Below are positions 10,470 to 22,423 of a DNA stretch of 64,000 nucleotides, one piece after another; positions within the stretch are counted from its first letter, which is position 1; each line of letters opens with the position of its first letter. The stretch is taken from NCBI GenBank assembly GCA_036874045.1, contig CM072344.1, positions 6,916,501 through 6,980,500 on the forward strand, read 5' to 3'. Position numbers and translations under genes: made by a program. Below the pieces are notes generated by a model that searched no databases, was not told the DNA's origin, and saw only the letters and a program-made list of their open reading frames with translations. The DNA comes from Cymodocea nodosa. Lineage: Eukaryota; Streptophyta; Magnoliopsida; Alismatales; Cymodoceaceae.

Positions 10470-13023
10470 TTCAAAAAATATTGATCAGAGTATCTGAAAT
10501 TTGCCTTGCAATTTCTGTACTTACTCTATTTATCTGATCAATTACTGCTTGATCTAAATCATTTTGTGCAACTTGTGATGGTTGCTGTAAAAATTCTATA
10601 TTTATGTCTGTATGTAAATCTGTATGTATACTTGTATTTGTATTTGTATGTTGCTGTTGTTTTGAAAATTGTGTCGATTGTTGTTGTTGCTATTGTGATT
10701 GAGTTTGTCGATCTTATTGTTGTTGTCGAATTATAGGTGTATCTGCTTTCTAGTATTTTTGTAGTCCCTTTGTAGAGAAAGATCTTGACTTCAATATTTT
10801 CTATGGTCAAGGTGTAATATCTGTTTGACTTGCCACAATTCTCAAAATCGTATCACCATAAAATAATTTACTCTGCAAATGTAAGATATGAGAAACAAAA
10901 TAATCATACCAGTTCACCTGTATATGGTTAATTAATGCATATGTAGCATAAAGACAACATCTGTCAACTTCTGCACCATGACCAAACCTCTGAAAGAATG
11001 AAGCATGTAGTATTTTTGCAATAAAACATGCTTGGCCATTTAAATCATTTAGTAATCTCATTGCATTGTTGGCAGTCAGATCTTTGACTAAACTTTTAAT
11101 GTCCCATCCCAACTGATAAACCTATTTTCTTTCTGATAATTTAACTCCATATTTCAGACCAAGTACTTGATAAAGTAATTCTGGAGTTAAATATATATCG
11201 TAGTCTTGTATATTAGAAACAGGAATACCTTCTTCCACTGTTAAGTTTGAGTAAAAACAACTTATAAGTTCTGGTATAACAAGATGGCCTAGCTGTTGTG
11301 GAAGTAGAGTCAACAAGCCTTGAAATTCGAACATATCTCGTATATGTGCCATCCCTTCAAACTTAACTGGTCTTGAATATAAAACTGTAAAAGTTTTATA
11401 TGTCTGAAATTTTTCATAATAGGAACTATTTCTGAACCATAATAATATATTTTTGTCTAAATTCTGTTTAGGATTAGGTATTTTCTTGTCATGATTTTTT
11501 GATCTGGGACTTCTTTCAACATTATCAGCAACATCTAAATTTTTAGATCATTCAAAATTGGTGGAATTTCCATCAAAGCTAGTATAAATTTCTAAAATAT
11601 CTGGTATTGTCGTATCAATAATCTACTGAAATTCCTCTATTTGATCTTCTTGAAACATATTAGTAGCAACAGTCTCTATATTAATTTATCTATTAGCAAC
11701 ATTTATGTCTATGATTGATCTATAAAGCAACTGTCTCTGTATGAAAGAATGTTCTATAATAGATTCATTCTGTATTTCTGAAATTTCTATATTTGAGACA
11801 TTGGCAGTGGTATATTCTATTTGTAACTGTGTAGTTTGTTAATTATATACATTTATCAACAAATATACTATATATTGTAACAGACATAACCACATGTATA
11901 AACTATAGTATAAGCAACTATACTAAAAATCAAAAGTCTCTATCCGAGATATAGTAAGAGGAAGAATATCTGTATATTCCTCTTCAGATGAAATATCTTC
12001 AAAATTCATAGACTCAGTGTCTATGTCATCAAAAATATCATCAAAATTAATATCATCAGTATATGTATCATTAAAATTTCCTACATATTCTCTTTCCGTA
12101 GGAAAAGAATGTGTGCTTGTAGCATGATGTGAAAAACTATCCATTATATGAAAAGAAATATTATGCATTAATGTGACACAATACCTTAGAGTGTATGCTT
12201 GTAATCCGATATTTGTCACATCTGCTGGGATTCCTGACACAAAAGTCTGTCCAACTTCTGCAATGGAACATAATTTTCCATTTTTCAATGATTCTTCTCT
12301 TTGCTGCAATAAGTCTTGTACACCTGTAGTCAGTCCAAAATATTCTAATGTCTTCTTCTTTTTTTCGACTATATGTCTACAGTGTTTCTGGTTGTTTTAG
12401 AGGTTCTAAAGTTTTCTAAATTTCTCCTGTTAAAGGCACCTATGGTCTTGATGGTCCTTCACCATGATGCCTAGGTTGTTATAATGGAATATAGAGTTTT
12501 AAGTACTCAACCTCTACCATTTTTAGTTGATAAACTTTTTGTCCTTCACTTCGAAGGCCCATTTCCAAATGGCAATTTTCTGTTCATCAATAAATTATTG
12601 ATTGTCGTCTAAAACAGTTAGGGGAAAATAATGTTGGGAATACAAAGATTCTAATTCCCTATTGGCATTTTCTATCATTGGTCCCCATTTCTTTCCATAA
12701 TAAGTGATAGACTGTACCGATTTTTCAGGTACATGTCCAAAACTTGTAACAACCATAGGGTTAGGTTGTAAAGTTCGTTTTCATAGTTGTAATGCGGAAA
12801 GTTCGATCTGTTTTAGTCTAAACTGTGTTTCAACATAATTGCGAATAAACTTCCAATAGAAATTTTTCTCGTCTTGAACAACTTTTCTAATTTCATGTAG
12901 TACTTCATTAGTAAAAGTATACCTTGTGTAGATGTCGTTAATTTCATTTTCTATCTTCTGAAGTTCCAGCTCTTTTTTCTACACTTTTGTCATTCTACCA
13001 TGTCCTCTTCCACATCCTAACAT
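10470..13023 (-). pseudogene. ORF3 fossil of copia 1
   Basis: This is a third ORF in a copia element, placed between pol and the 3' LTR, from an ATG at 13023 to about 10470. The N-terminal region is charged (KKELELQKIENEIND). The middle has an acidic patch (DDINFDDIFDDID). At 10807-11400 lies the PF20167-like domain: YSRPVKFEGMAHIR, FEFQGLLTLLPQQLGH, CFYSNLTVEEG, LLYQVLGLK, then LNGQACFIAKIL and INHIQVNW. The C-terminus is rich in Gln, Thr and Asn. Residue by residue it resembles the gypsy ORF3 (FQGLL, GH, FY-NL, TPELL, NRIQINW). No membrane segment is seen, so an envelope role is not supported. It is broken. Its function is unknown. Confidence 0.75.
10585..10730 (-). repeat. Simple repeat coding the Gln/Thr/Asn-rich tail of copia 1 ORF3
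   Basis: Repeats of TGTATTTGTATG and of GTTGTTGCT fall in the ORF3 C-terminal region, giving Gln runs and alternating Asn/Thr in the ORF3 frame. Copia 3 carries a longer version at 62160-62300, so the tract varies in length between copies. Confidence 0.7.
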
Positions 13024-13084
13024 TGTCGATTAATCTTCGCTATGCACTGTAGAACTTAGTGGAAGTAAAGATTGTGAAACTAGG

Positions 13085-13908
13085 GTTTTACCAAGGTAGA
13101 AACATGAAAGGTTGTTAGTAAAACATTTTTAACTCTTAGAGTTTATAAACAGATTCAATCATTGAAATCATAAATATAAGATCCATTACTGATAAATAAC
13201 TTGAATGCTTACAATAACTATATGAGTTTTACAATCGACAAAAGCAGAATACTTAGCATAACTGTTCGTGTAAAGAAAATAACTTCGAGCTAAGTGAAAA
13301 GTGAGAAAACTCGAAGACTTATGATAACTATTTGAGTTTTATGAGTAGTAAAGCACATAACTATACAACAAATGAGAATAGTTATTGTTATAGTTTAAGT
13401 CTTTCAGAAAAATATAAGAATATTAAGTTAACTGTTCGAGTTTCTCGTATGGATATGCATAAAAGTCGAAGACTTAAACATAACTGTTCGAGTTTCAACT
13501 TGAGACATAATAAAGCAATGAAATTCAACACGTGCATAATTCTAACTTAAGGAGTTCAAATATTGTCGGATACTTATAAACCTAACTTTCCGATGCTCAA
13601 ATGCATTTCGGAGAGTTACTAGATAACTTATCGAACATTCACTTAAGATATGCATTTAGGCTTCAACACATGTACTTCAGGAAATAATAAAATATTCTTT
13701 TGATCGTTTAAAACATAACTATTTGGTATATATAATATAGCCTTCTGAAATAACAGAAAATTCGGATACTTAAGAACTAAAAAGCCTGTATTTCACCGAT
13801 AGTTCAGAAATATACTTAATTAATGTTAATTTCTTGAAATTAAGTAAATTCTTTCATTAAAGCATATAATAGTTCATAATGGTTGAATTATTATATGAGA
13901 AATTGCTC
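13085..13908 (-). repeat. Spacer of copia 1 with short-motif array and gypsy-LTR-like piece
   Basis: No gene. The part at 13200-13520 holds repeated AACTGTTCGAGTTT-like units in both orientations (AAAACTCGAA against TTTGAGTTTT), between pol and ORF3. The part at 13560-13908 matches the start of the gypsy LTRs: 13690-13870 aligns closely with the reverse complement of 22525-22715 (gypsy D) and with 33150-33270 (gypsy A), in the same sense relative to transcription. A purine tract (GTAAGGGGAG on the minus strand) abuts it at about 13908-13920. Confidence 0.75.
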
Positions 13909-15003
13909 CCCTTACATAAATGTAATCTAAAAAATCTATGGCGTACTTAAACTGAGTTTCTAAGCCTTAATAGATTTGGCATTAAAAGGTCAAATAGCTA
14001 TCTTATGTTGGTTACTAAGCCTTAAATAGATTTGAGTCTCTCTCTTTTTCTTTTTTATTTTTATTTTTATATGAATTAAATACGAAATAAGTAGTAGATT
14101 TAACAATTTAGACTTTCTAGCTTTTATCTTATTCAGTTTACAAAAGATAATTCATAGAGATATACCTTTAGGTAAGTTAAAAGAATTCAATAAGGAGTAC
14201 ACAAACTTAAGAAAATAAATACAGTACATTATGTGTAAAGAGTAGATAATAACAAAGAGAAATAACAAAGATTATATGCACAGATTATGGCAGGATTATT
14301 ATAACACCTGGAAAATAAATTAAGCTTGAGTACATTGCCCCCTTTTTTTTGTTTTTTTTATTTATATTCATATATATATATACTTTATGTATTACCTCCC
14401 ACAATATCATATTTTTAAGTGATCATAATCCCTTGCTTAGGGGAAAGATAACCAGTTACTCAATGACAAGTGAGAATAGGTAAAAAAAAAATTTTAAAAT
14501 ATAGTCTAAATTACTTGCAAAATGAGTTTTCAGTCAGCACATCCCAAACCAATTGGTTTAAGTGACTAGGGTTTAAGATCCCCCAACAGACTTAATTACT
14601 CAAGTAATTGCAGACAAAAAGGAAATAAAACAAGATAGTAAATTAAATTAGAGGCAACCGCAAGACTTAATTTTTCTAAGAGTATGTTAATAACTTTCCT
14701 TTAATAAACAGTACATACTTTCTATATATTTTCTTGTTAAAATCTCTGTAATATATACATAAGTAACAAAAATATAGTTGGCACTCACATTGAATCAAAT
14801 TAACTTTCCTTAAGTAATATTTTCTGAATTTTTCTTAAATAAATTGACTTTAATAAAAATCAGAATTTCATAAATTCTTAACTACTAGAAAATAGTAATT
14901 CGAAAATAGATATTTTCTTTGTTTTTTTTTTTAATAATAAAGAAATTAAATTCTAAAACTATATTTTTAACAAACCAAAATGTTGTGCAATGAATAGGAC
15001 AAT
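13909..15003 (-). other. Untranslated region after pol of copia 1
   Basis: No gene. The region is A+T-rich with T-runs at 14030-14070 and 14340-14390. It begins with a purine tract on the element strand, as if it were the 3' end of an ancestral copia unit. A block near 14520-14620 (TTTTCAGTCAGCACATCCC) recalls the shared untranslated module of copia 2 and gypsy A, but weakly. Confidence 0.5.
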
Positions 15004-18000
15004 TTAAATATCAGATAACCTATAGATACCAAGTTCTAATCGTAATTTTGAAAAGGTATTCTCATCTAAGGGTTTTGTAAATAGAACTGCTAATTGTTCT
15101 ATGGTAGGAACAAAATTTAATACTAATTTTCCTTTTATAACATTATCCCTTAGAAAATGATGTCGAACTTCTATATGTTTAGCTCGTGAATGTAAGATAG
15201 GATTTTTAGACAAACTTATTGCAGAACTACTATCACAGAAAATCTTAGTTGGTTCATAATCTAAATTAAAATCTTTTAAAGTTTGTCTGATCCACAGGAT
15301 TTGAACACAGCAAAGTGCAGCAGCTATATATTCTACACAATTTTAAAGCCTTATTGCTTTGATACCATGCTAAACCATGACACTAAAGAATTTCCTAATA
15401 ATTGACAAGTGCCACTAGTACTTTTTCTTTTAGACTTACATCTTGTGAAAGCAGCATTACTATAACCTATTAAATTTAAAGAATTGTATTTAAAGTAAAA
15501 TAATCCGAAATTGATGGTTCCTAATAGATATTTAAAAATTCGTTTAACAACAAGTAGGTGTGATTCTTTAGGATTAGATTGGTATCTAGCACAAGTACAC
15601 ACACTAAACATAATATCTGGTTGACTAGCTGTTAATAAAGTAATGAACCAATCATACTTCTATATTGTTTTATATCTACAGTTTTTCTAGAGTCATCTTT
15701 ATCCAACTTGGTGATAGTACTCATTGGTGTATTCTTTGTTTTAGTGTTGTCTAAACCAAACCTCTTTAATAAATCTTGAGTATATTTTTCTTGTGAAATA
15801 AAAGTACCTTGATCTAATTGCTTAATTTGTAAGCCTAGGAAAAATGATAGTTCACCCATCGTACTCATTTCAAATTGATTAGTGATGTCTTTCGAAAAAG
15901 ACTCAACTAATTTATCATTTGTTGCTCCAAATATGATGTCATCTACATAGATTTGAACTACCAATATATCTTTTTTGATCTTCTTGATAAAAAGAGTGTG
16001 ATCTACCTTTCCCATAGAATACCTTTTTTCCATAAGAAATTTAGATAATCTCTCATACCAAGACCTAGGGGCTAGTTTAAGGCTATATAGTGCCTTCTTA
16101 AGCTTATAAACATACTCAAGATGTTTTGAATCTTCAAAACCTAGAGGTTGTTTTACATAAACTTCTTCTTTTATATATCCATTTAAAAAAGCAGTCTTAA
16201 CATCCATTTGATATAATTTGAAATCCATATAACAAGCATATGCTAACAAAATTCTTATAGATTCTAGTCTAGCAACAGGAGCAAATATTTCATCATAGTC
16301 AATTCCTTCCTCTTGCTTGTAACCTTAAGCAACTAATCTAACTTTATTTTGAACTATATGTCCATCTTGATCTACTTTGTTTCTAAATACCCACCTTGTT
16401 CCTATTATGGACTGATTTTCAGGTGGTGGAACTAGATCCCATACCTCATTTCTTATAAATTGATTTAGCTCATCTTGCATAACTAAATACCAAAATTCAT
16501 CTTCTAAGGCATCTTCAATTTTCTTAGGTTCTAGTAAAGAAACAAATGAGTAAGCACCACAAATGTTGACTACTAATGACCTAGTCCTAACTCCTTGATT
16601 AGGATCGCCTATTATCTGATCAATAGGATGAGATGAAGCATAACGCCAATTTTTATGTTATTCCACATTTTCTTCTAAATATTCATCATTTAAGTTTATA
16701 TTTCTTATTCCGTCAGATAATCTCTCAATTTCTCTATCAACATCATTTGGTACCATTCCTAGGAGAATTTTTGAATCAAAGTTTTCAACATGTCTAAAAT
16801 GCAAACGAGAATTTTCATGAAATTTCACATGTAGGGTTTCCTCAATGGTTTTTGTTGATTTATTATAAACTCTATATGCCTTACTTCTAATGGAATAACC
16901 AACAAAAATACCCTCATTTGATTTGGCTCTAAATTTGTCTCTTCGTTCCTTAGTGTTTAAAATAAAACACTTACAGCCAAAGGGTTTTAAATAACTTATT
17001 TTGGGAACCCTATTATACCATATCTCATAAGAAGTTTTATCTAAAATTGGTCTTAGATGTACTCTATTTATAACATAGCATGCTGTATGAATTACTTCTG
17101 CCTAGAGAGATAGGGGTAACTTATTTTCATTTAACATGGTTCTGGACATTTCCTGAAGTGATCTGTTTTTAGGTTCTACTATCCCATTTTGTGAAGGAGC
17201 TCTTGGAAATGAGTACCTATGATCTATGCCTAATTCTTCACAAAAGGTGTCCATTTGATCATTATCAAATTTTGTACCATGATCACTCCTAAGTTTTTGA
17301 ATTTTAACATTTTGCTCATTCTGAACTTTATTACAGAATATCTTAAATATTTCAAAAACTTAAGTTTTATTAGTTAAAAAATAGACCCAAGTAAATCTAG
17401 AATAGTCATCAACTAGTACAAAAGCATAATGTTTACCTCCTAGACTAGTTGTTCTAGTAGGTCCAAATAAATCCATATACATTAGTTCTAGTACTCTTTT
17501 GCTTGTTATTTCATTTAAACTTTTAAAGGATGTTTTATGTAATTTACCTAGTTGGCATGCATCACACATAAACTCTTTCGAGTACTTAATACTAGGTAAA
17601 CCTCTAACTAGATTCTTTTTAGATAGCTTTTGAAATAATTTTAAGTTTGAGTGTCCTAGCCTTCTATGCTATAAAATAACTTCATCCGATTTTGCAATTA
17701 AGCAAGCATTGTCTTTAATAATATCAGAAGGCAAATTCAGAATACAAATGGATCCTTTCTTGTATGCAGTGAATAAAATTTCGTTTGTAGACATGTCCAT
17801 AATTTTACAGGAATCTTTTTCAAAAATTACTCTATAAAACTTTATTAAAATAGGAACACTCAATAAATTAAAACCTAAGTTTTTCACTAATAAGACATCA
17901 TTTATAAAGCATTTCTAAGTTACTTGAACCTTGCCAGACCCAAGGATATTTGTTTTGCTTTGATATCCAAAGGTAACTTGTCTGTTCTTGGTCTTTGTTA

Positions 18001-18070
18001 CTTCTGTAAGTAATCGTATATCTCCAGTCATGTGGCTGGATGCTCCACTATCTATTATCCATTTTGATTT
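15004..18070 (-). pseudogene. Pol region of copia 1 (PR, IN, RT, RNase H)
   Basis: In element order: protease near 18.0 kb (SSHMTG); GAG-pre-integrase and integrase at about 16.6-17.9 kb (MCDACQLGKLHKTSFKS, ELMYMDLFGPTRT, FVLVDDYSRFTWVYF); RT at about 15.63-16.55 kb ([21 protein letters not shown] and the catalytic block [10 protein letters not shown]); RNase H at 15.0-15.6 kb (KSTSGTCQLLG, SRAKHIEVRHHF, TKPLDENTF). The order PR-IN-RT-RH defines Ty1/copia. It is broken. Confidence 0.92.
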
Positions 18071-20106
18071 GTGTACCTACAAAACAGTCAAGAAGAGATT
18101 TTATCTCATGGAACCTATTTCTGAGTGGGTCCAAGAAGTTTAGAGAGAGTCATATCAAAATAATCAATATTTTTAAACTTCAACTTATCTATTTTCTGAT
18201 AATTATTCTTGCATTTATTTCTCTTAGTGTTATAATCATTAGAACATTTATCTCTATGTAAACCAAAGTTGAAATTTTCATTTCAGACATTATTTGATTG
18301 CTGATTCTGATATCTGATAATTTTTAAATATAAAGAAAACTAATCAAAAATATTAAGATTCTCAAATGTCTTATCTTGATTTTTCTCAAAATTTCTTTTG
18401 AAATTCCTGCATCGTGTGCTATCATTTATATGCTACATTTTATCAATTTGTACATATTTATCTCCCTTTTTAATTACACACGGAATAGTTTTTCTTTTAC
18501 TATTCTTAGTACTAGAAATAAAGACATTACTTTTAGCAGTACCATCATGCAATATATAATTTTTAGAAGATGCATCATGTAAACCAATACCATGTTTTTC
18601 TACATTTGATATTTTACTACTAAGTTCATTTGTTATAGTTTGACTATTATTCCATTTATTTAATATAGCCTTTTGATCGCAAACCTTAATCTTTAACATA
18701 TCAATTTTTGAATTTAAATCAGTAATAGTCAGTTTCAGTTTTTCAATTTCACAGATCATTTTCCTCTTATTAGCAATCAAATTTTCACAATTAGCATGCA
18801 ATTTTCTTTCTATTGCAGTAAACTTTAAAATTTCCTATGCATACTTTTGATTTTCTTCTTTAAATTTATTTAACGTAGAGTTTAGAAAATCAATCTTATT
18901 TTCAGATTCATCTAGCATTTTCCTAGTGTTCTTTCCTTTTGTTTTTACTTTCTTATATTTTCTATCCAGTTTATTGTATTCAACAAGTAATCCATCAAAA
19001 ATATCAAAACTAGCATTTTGATCAAAGGATACCTCATTGGATTTTGCCATGAAGTATACATTTGCTAGATTTTCTTCTAAATCTAATGTTGATTTGGATT
19101 TATTGTCTGATGTTGAATCCTTTGATTCTTCATTTTGTGAAGTTGAAGAGTCATCCCATGTCACTTTAAGTGCCCTTCTCTTTCTAAATTTCTTACTCCT
19201 GAAATTCCTCCTCGAATTCTTCTTATCATTGTTGAGAGGATAATTAGTTTGAAAGTGACCCGGTCTATTGCACTTGTAGCATATGATTTTGTCTTTCATG
19301 AATGACTTCTTCTCCATATCTCTAGATGTCTTTGTTGACCTGAAGTTCCTACATTTCTTCAACAGATTTCTAAATTTTCTAGTCAACAACAGTAAATTAT
19401 CGTCAGAATCACTAGTGACTTCTGAGACTTTATCAGCCTCAAAAGCCAAATCCCTTCTAGGATTTTTCCCTTTTAGATCTAAATGTTGTACTTCATAGGC
19501 TATCAGATTTCCTATGAGATCATCGAGAGTATATGTATTTAAATCTTTGGACTCTTCAATAGATGCTATCTTTTGAGCCCAAATTTTAGTTAAAGATCTA
19601 AGGATCTTTCTTACCAAGTCTTTTTCCTCGAATTTCTTGCCTAAAGATTTTAATGAATTTACAATCTCAAGAAAACGGGAAAACATGTCAGAGATACATT
19701 CATTTTCGTGCATTTTAAAAAGCTCATATTTATGTACTAACATATTAATCTCATATTCCTTGACCAAGTTAGTACCTTCGTTGGAAACTTCTAATGTATG
19801 CCATATCTCATATGTAGTTTGATAAGCAAAAACTTTGTTAAATTGATCATGAGATAAAGCACAAAACAAGATGTTTAAACCTTTAGCATTTAGTGTCATT
19901 CACTCCTTTTCATCAAAAGTCCAAGTATCATATGAAGTCGTAACTAACACTATAGGATTGCTAATTATATGCCATAGTTTGAAATCAATTGACTGGAAAA
20001 ATACTTTCATCCTATATTTCTAGTAGCCATAATTGCTACCTTCAAACATAGGAGGACAATTAGTGGTCTGTCCTTCAGTCATAACTAAGATTTCAGCATT
20101 ATCCAT
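18071..20106 (-). pseudogene. Gag region of copia 1
   Basis: This is the gag of a SIRE/Tork-type copia, reading from an ATG at 20106. Signature blocks are MTLNAKGLNILFCALS, IWHTLEVSNEGTNLVKE, YELFKMHENECISDMFSRF and DLVRKILRSL, all typical of the UBN2-type copia gag. A nucleocapsid segment (CYKCNRPGHF) lies near 19270, followed by basic residues (RRNFRSKKFRKRR), then a long charged, coiled-coil-like tail to about 18.4 kb. It is broken. Confidence 0.88.
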
Positions 20107-20226
20107 TTTAAACAGATGATCTTAAGTAAATGACAAGAAAAATCGATTTCTAACTAGAGAAATGAAAGCTTTTCAGATGCTTCGATACTAGATTAGCAGA
20201 GAGTAGGCAATCTGACAATAATAAAA

Positions 20227-20239
20227 AGCTCTAATACCA
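20227..20239 (-). other. Primer-binding site of copia 1 (tRNA-Met)
   Basis: On the element strand TGGTATTAGAGCT lies two bases after the LTR end. It differs by one base from TGGTATCAGAGC, the complement of the initiator tRNA-Met 3' end used by most plant copia elements. Confidence 0.9.
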
Positions 20240-20241
20240 GT

Positions 20242-21450
20242 TGTAGGATTGTAGTATCATAAGAAGGGGGGTGAATTGTGTCTTAGGTAATTAAATTACC
20301 AGTGGATAAAACAAGAGCACAAAATACTTGTAAATGAAATTCTATTCTTTATAAACTTTAAAGACAGAATTTACAATATCTTTTCAGCTCAATTTACTTC
20401 TTAACGGTTTTGAAATAGTCATGTTCGATATACAATTCAAATAGAAAAATGAAGTTCTCATTCAAAACTAATTTCGAATTGTATAAAACCTGATCTTTAT
20501 GCACACAGCTCCTTTCCTTCTTTTTGCTCAGCTTTTGTATCTCTTCTTCTCCAATTGTCGAATTTCCAGACTTCTTACGTTTGTAGCTCCTTTTTTGAAA
20601 TTGCTTGGAATTTCGAAATTCTTCTAATGTTGGAGAATTTTTCTAGATATGAATATTCAAACTTAACTTTTCAATTAGGAATCCAGATTGAATATTCAGA
20701 CTTGGCTTTTGAGATCCACTGTTGTAATGTAGCTCTTACTCTCTATTAGTAGTCGAACTATGTCTTCACGTTCAGCATGTTCATCCACTTAATCCATAAT
20801 CCACGTACTAATTTTTTCTTTAATCTAAATTACTATCTTTTTGAATTTTCACTTTCTCCACTATCATTTTGAATTTCTACGATCTCCACTAATAGTTCAC
20901 CGAAACTTTATCTTCCTAGAGTCTTGTAGAATATCTTCTAACTCTTCGTTTTAGTCGAACACTTATCCTTTAAGTCTTGTAAAAAACTCGAACACTTATC
21001 TGTAACTCTTCGAGTTCTTGCACCTACAAAACACATGACTAAACATATCAAACTTATCTATTCGTTAGTCATTTTATAAAACTTGAATAGTTATCTATCC
21101 ATGCATATAAAAACTTGAACAGTTATCTAACTATTCGATTTTCATTACCAAACACACATGGAAAACACGTGACAACTTAAAACATTAAAAACACACGTGT
21201 AGATAACTTAACTATACGAGTTTTTAACATAAACTATTCGACAAAAACGAAATGTTAACTATTCGAAATTTTAACTATCGAAATTCTAACAATTTGAAAA
21301 CTTTAACTATCCGAAAGTTAACTATCCGAAATAAAAATGAAACTTTCCGATAACCTGTTAACATTTAATTACGTGAGAATTATACTTCGAGAATTAAACT
21401 TATTTAAAAACTTTAATAAAGCATATATCATCAAAATAAAATTCCTAACA
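20242..21450 (-). repeat. 5' LTR of copia 1
   Basis: The 1209-bp partner of 8953-10167 runs from TGTAGGATTG to ATTCCTAACA on the plus strand. It holds CACGTG boxes near 21165 and 21195 and AACTATTCGA/AACTATCCGAAAG motifs at 21050-21340, clearer here than in the 3' LTR. Confidence 0.93.
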
Positions 21451-22423
21451 AAGCTTCATTCCTAAATTCTTCTAATTCAATCAATTGTATTTTTCTATTC
21501 GCAGTAGCTTGATTTAAATTAGTGTTCAGAGTTTTTAATGCCCAATAAGCTTTATGTTCAATTTTAGCTGGTAAATGACAACTTTTTTCATATACTAGCC
21601 TAAAAGGTGACATACTTAAGCTTCTCTTATAAGCAGTTCTATAAGCCCAAAGTGCATCTATCAATCTATTAGCCCAATCTGTTCTAGTAGGATTTACTAC
21701 TTTTTCTAAGATTAACTTAATTTGTTTCTATGCACTTTCTACTTGTCCACTTATTTGTGGATGATATGATGTTGCAATTTTATGATTTACTCTATATTTC
21801 CTCATTAAGGCTTCAAAACTTCTATTACAGAAATGAGTTCCTCTATCACTAACAATAGTTTTAGGTATTCCAAATCTAGCAATTATATTAGTTCTTATAA
21901 AATGTATTACCACTTTGTTGTCATTAGTTTTTGTAGGAATAGCTTCTATCCATTTAGATACATAATCCACCCCCAACAATATGTAATTAAATTGATTAGA
22001 CATAGGAAATGGACCCATAAAATCTATTCCCCACACATTAAAGATTTCAACCTCAATAATAGGATTAAGAGGCAACATATTCCTCTTTGATATTCTTCCT
22101 ATTTGTTGACATCTTAAACAATTTAAATAATATTTATGAGCATCTTTGAATAGTGTTGGCCAATAAAATCTACATTGTAGAATTTTAGCAGCAGTTTTCC
22201 CTAAACCAAAATGCCCTCTACATGCTTGGTCATGGCAGAAAGACAATATGCTCTGATATTCAGTTTCTGGAACACACCTCCTTAAAACTAGATTAGGACA
22301 TTTCTTAAATAAGTATAGGTCTTCCCAATTGTAATATTTTACTCTTGAAAAGAATAATTTCTTATCTTGTTTATTCCAATCCTTAGGTGTTAAACCAGTA
22401 ACTAAGTAATTAACTATGTCTGT
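21451..22423 (-). pseudogene. Gypsy B, right part: integrase core
   Basis: This resumes the gypsy B integrase after copia 1. Visible are the zinc-finger region (FCHDQACRGHFG, CLRCQQIGR), [12 protein letters not shown] with its catalytic Asp, [15 protein letters not shown], the second Asp in [24 protein letters not shown] with the third acidic residue, and the Athila-type [10 protein letters not shown]. It is broken, and gypsy D ends it at 22423, at the RNase H/integrase border. Confidence 0.9.

Larger units (their letters stand above)
8953..21450 (-). mobile_element. Copia 1, full-length SIRE-like Ty1/copia fossil
   Basis: This 12.5-kb element has both LTRs (8953-10167 and 20242-21450), an initiator tRNA-Met primer site, gag, protease, integrase, RT, RNase H, a third ORF and a polypurine tract. 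The sequence aagctt stands on each side (8947-8952 and 21451-21456) as the target duplication, and removing the element restores the gypsy B integrase sequence. Coding parts are broken many times. In about 265 aligned LTR bases I count roughly 30 differences (about 11%); with a commonly used grass LTR rate this means a few million years. Placement near SIRE/Tork rests on the gag motifs and the extra ORF. Confidence 0.92.

Noticed and set aside
10506-10736. Tyr/Leu/Val-rich plus-strand ORF, also at 62072-62427, resembling membrane segments
   Set aside because: It is antisense to the Gln/Asn/Thr-rich tail of copia ORF3; the hydrophobic look is the complement of a simple repeat.
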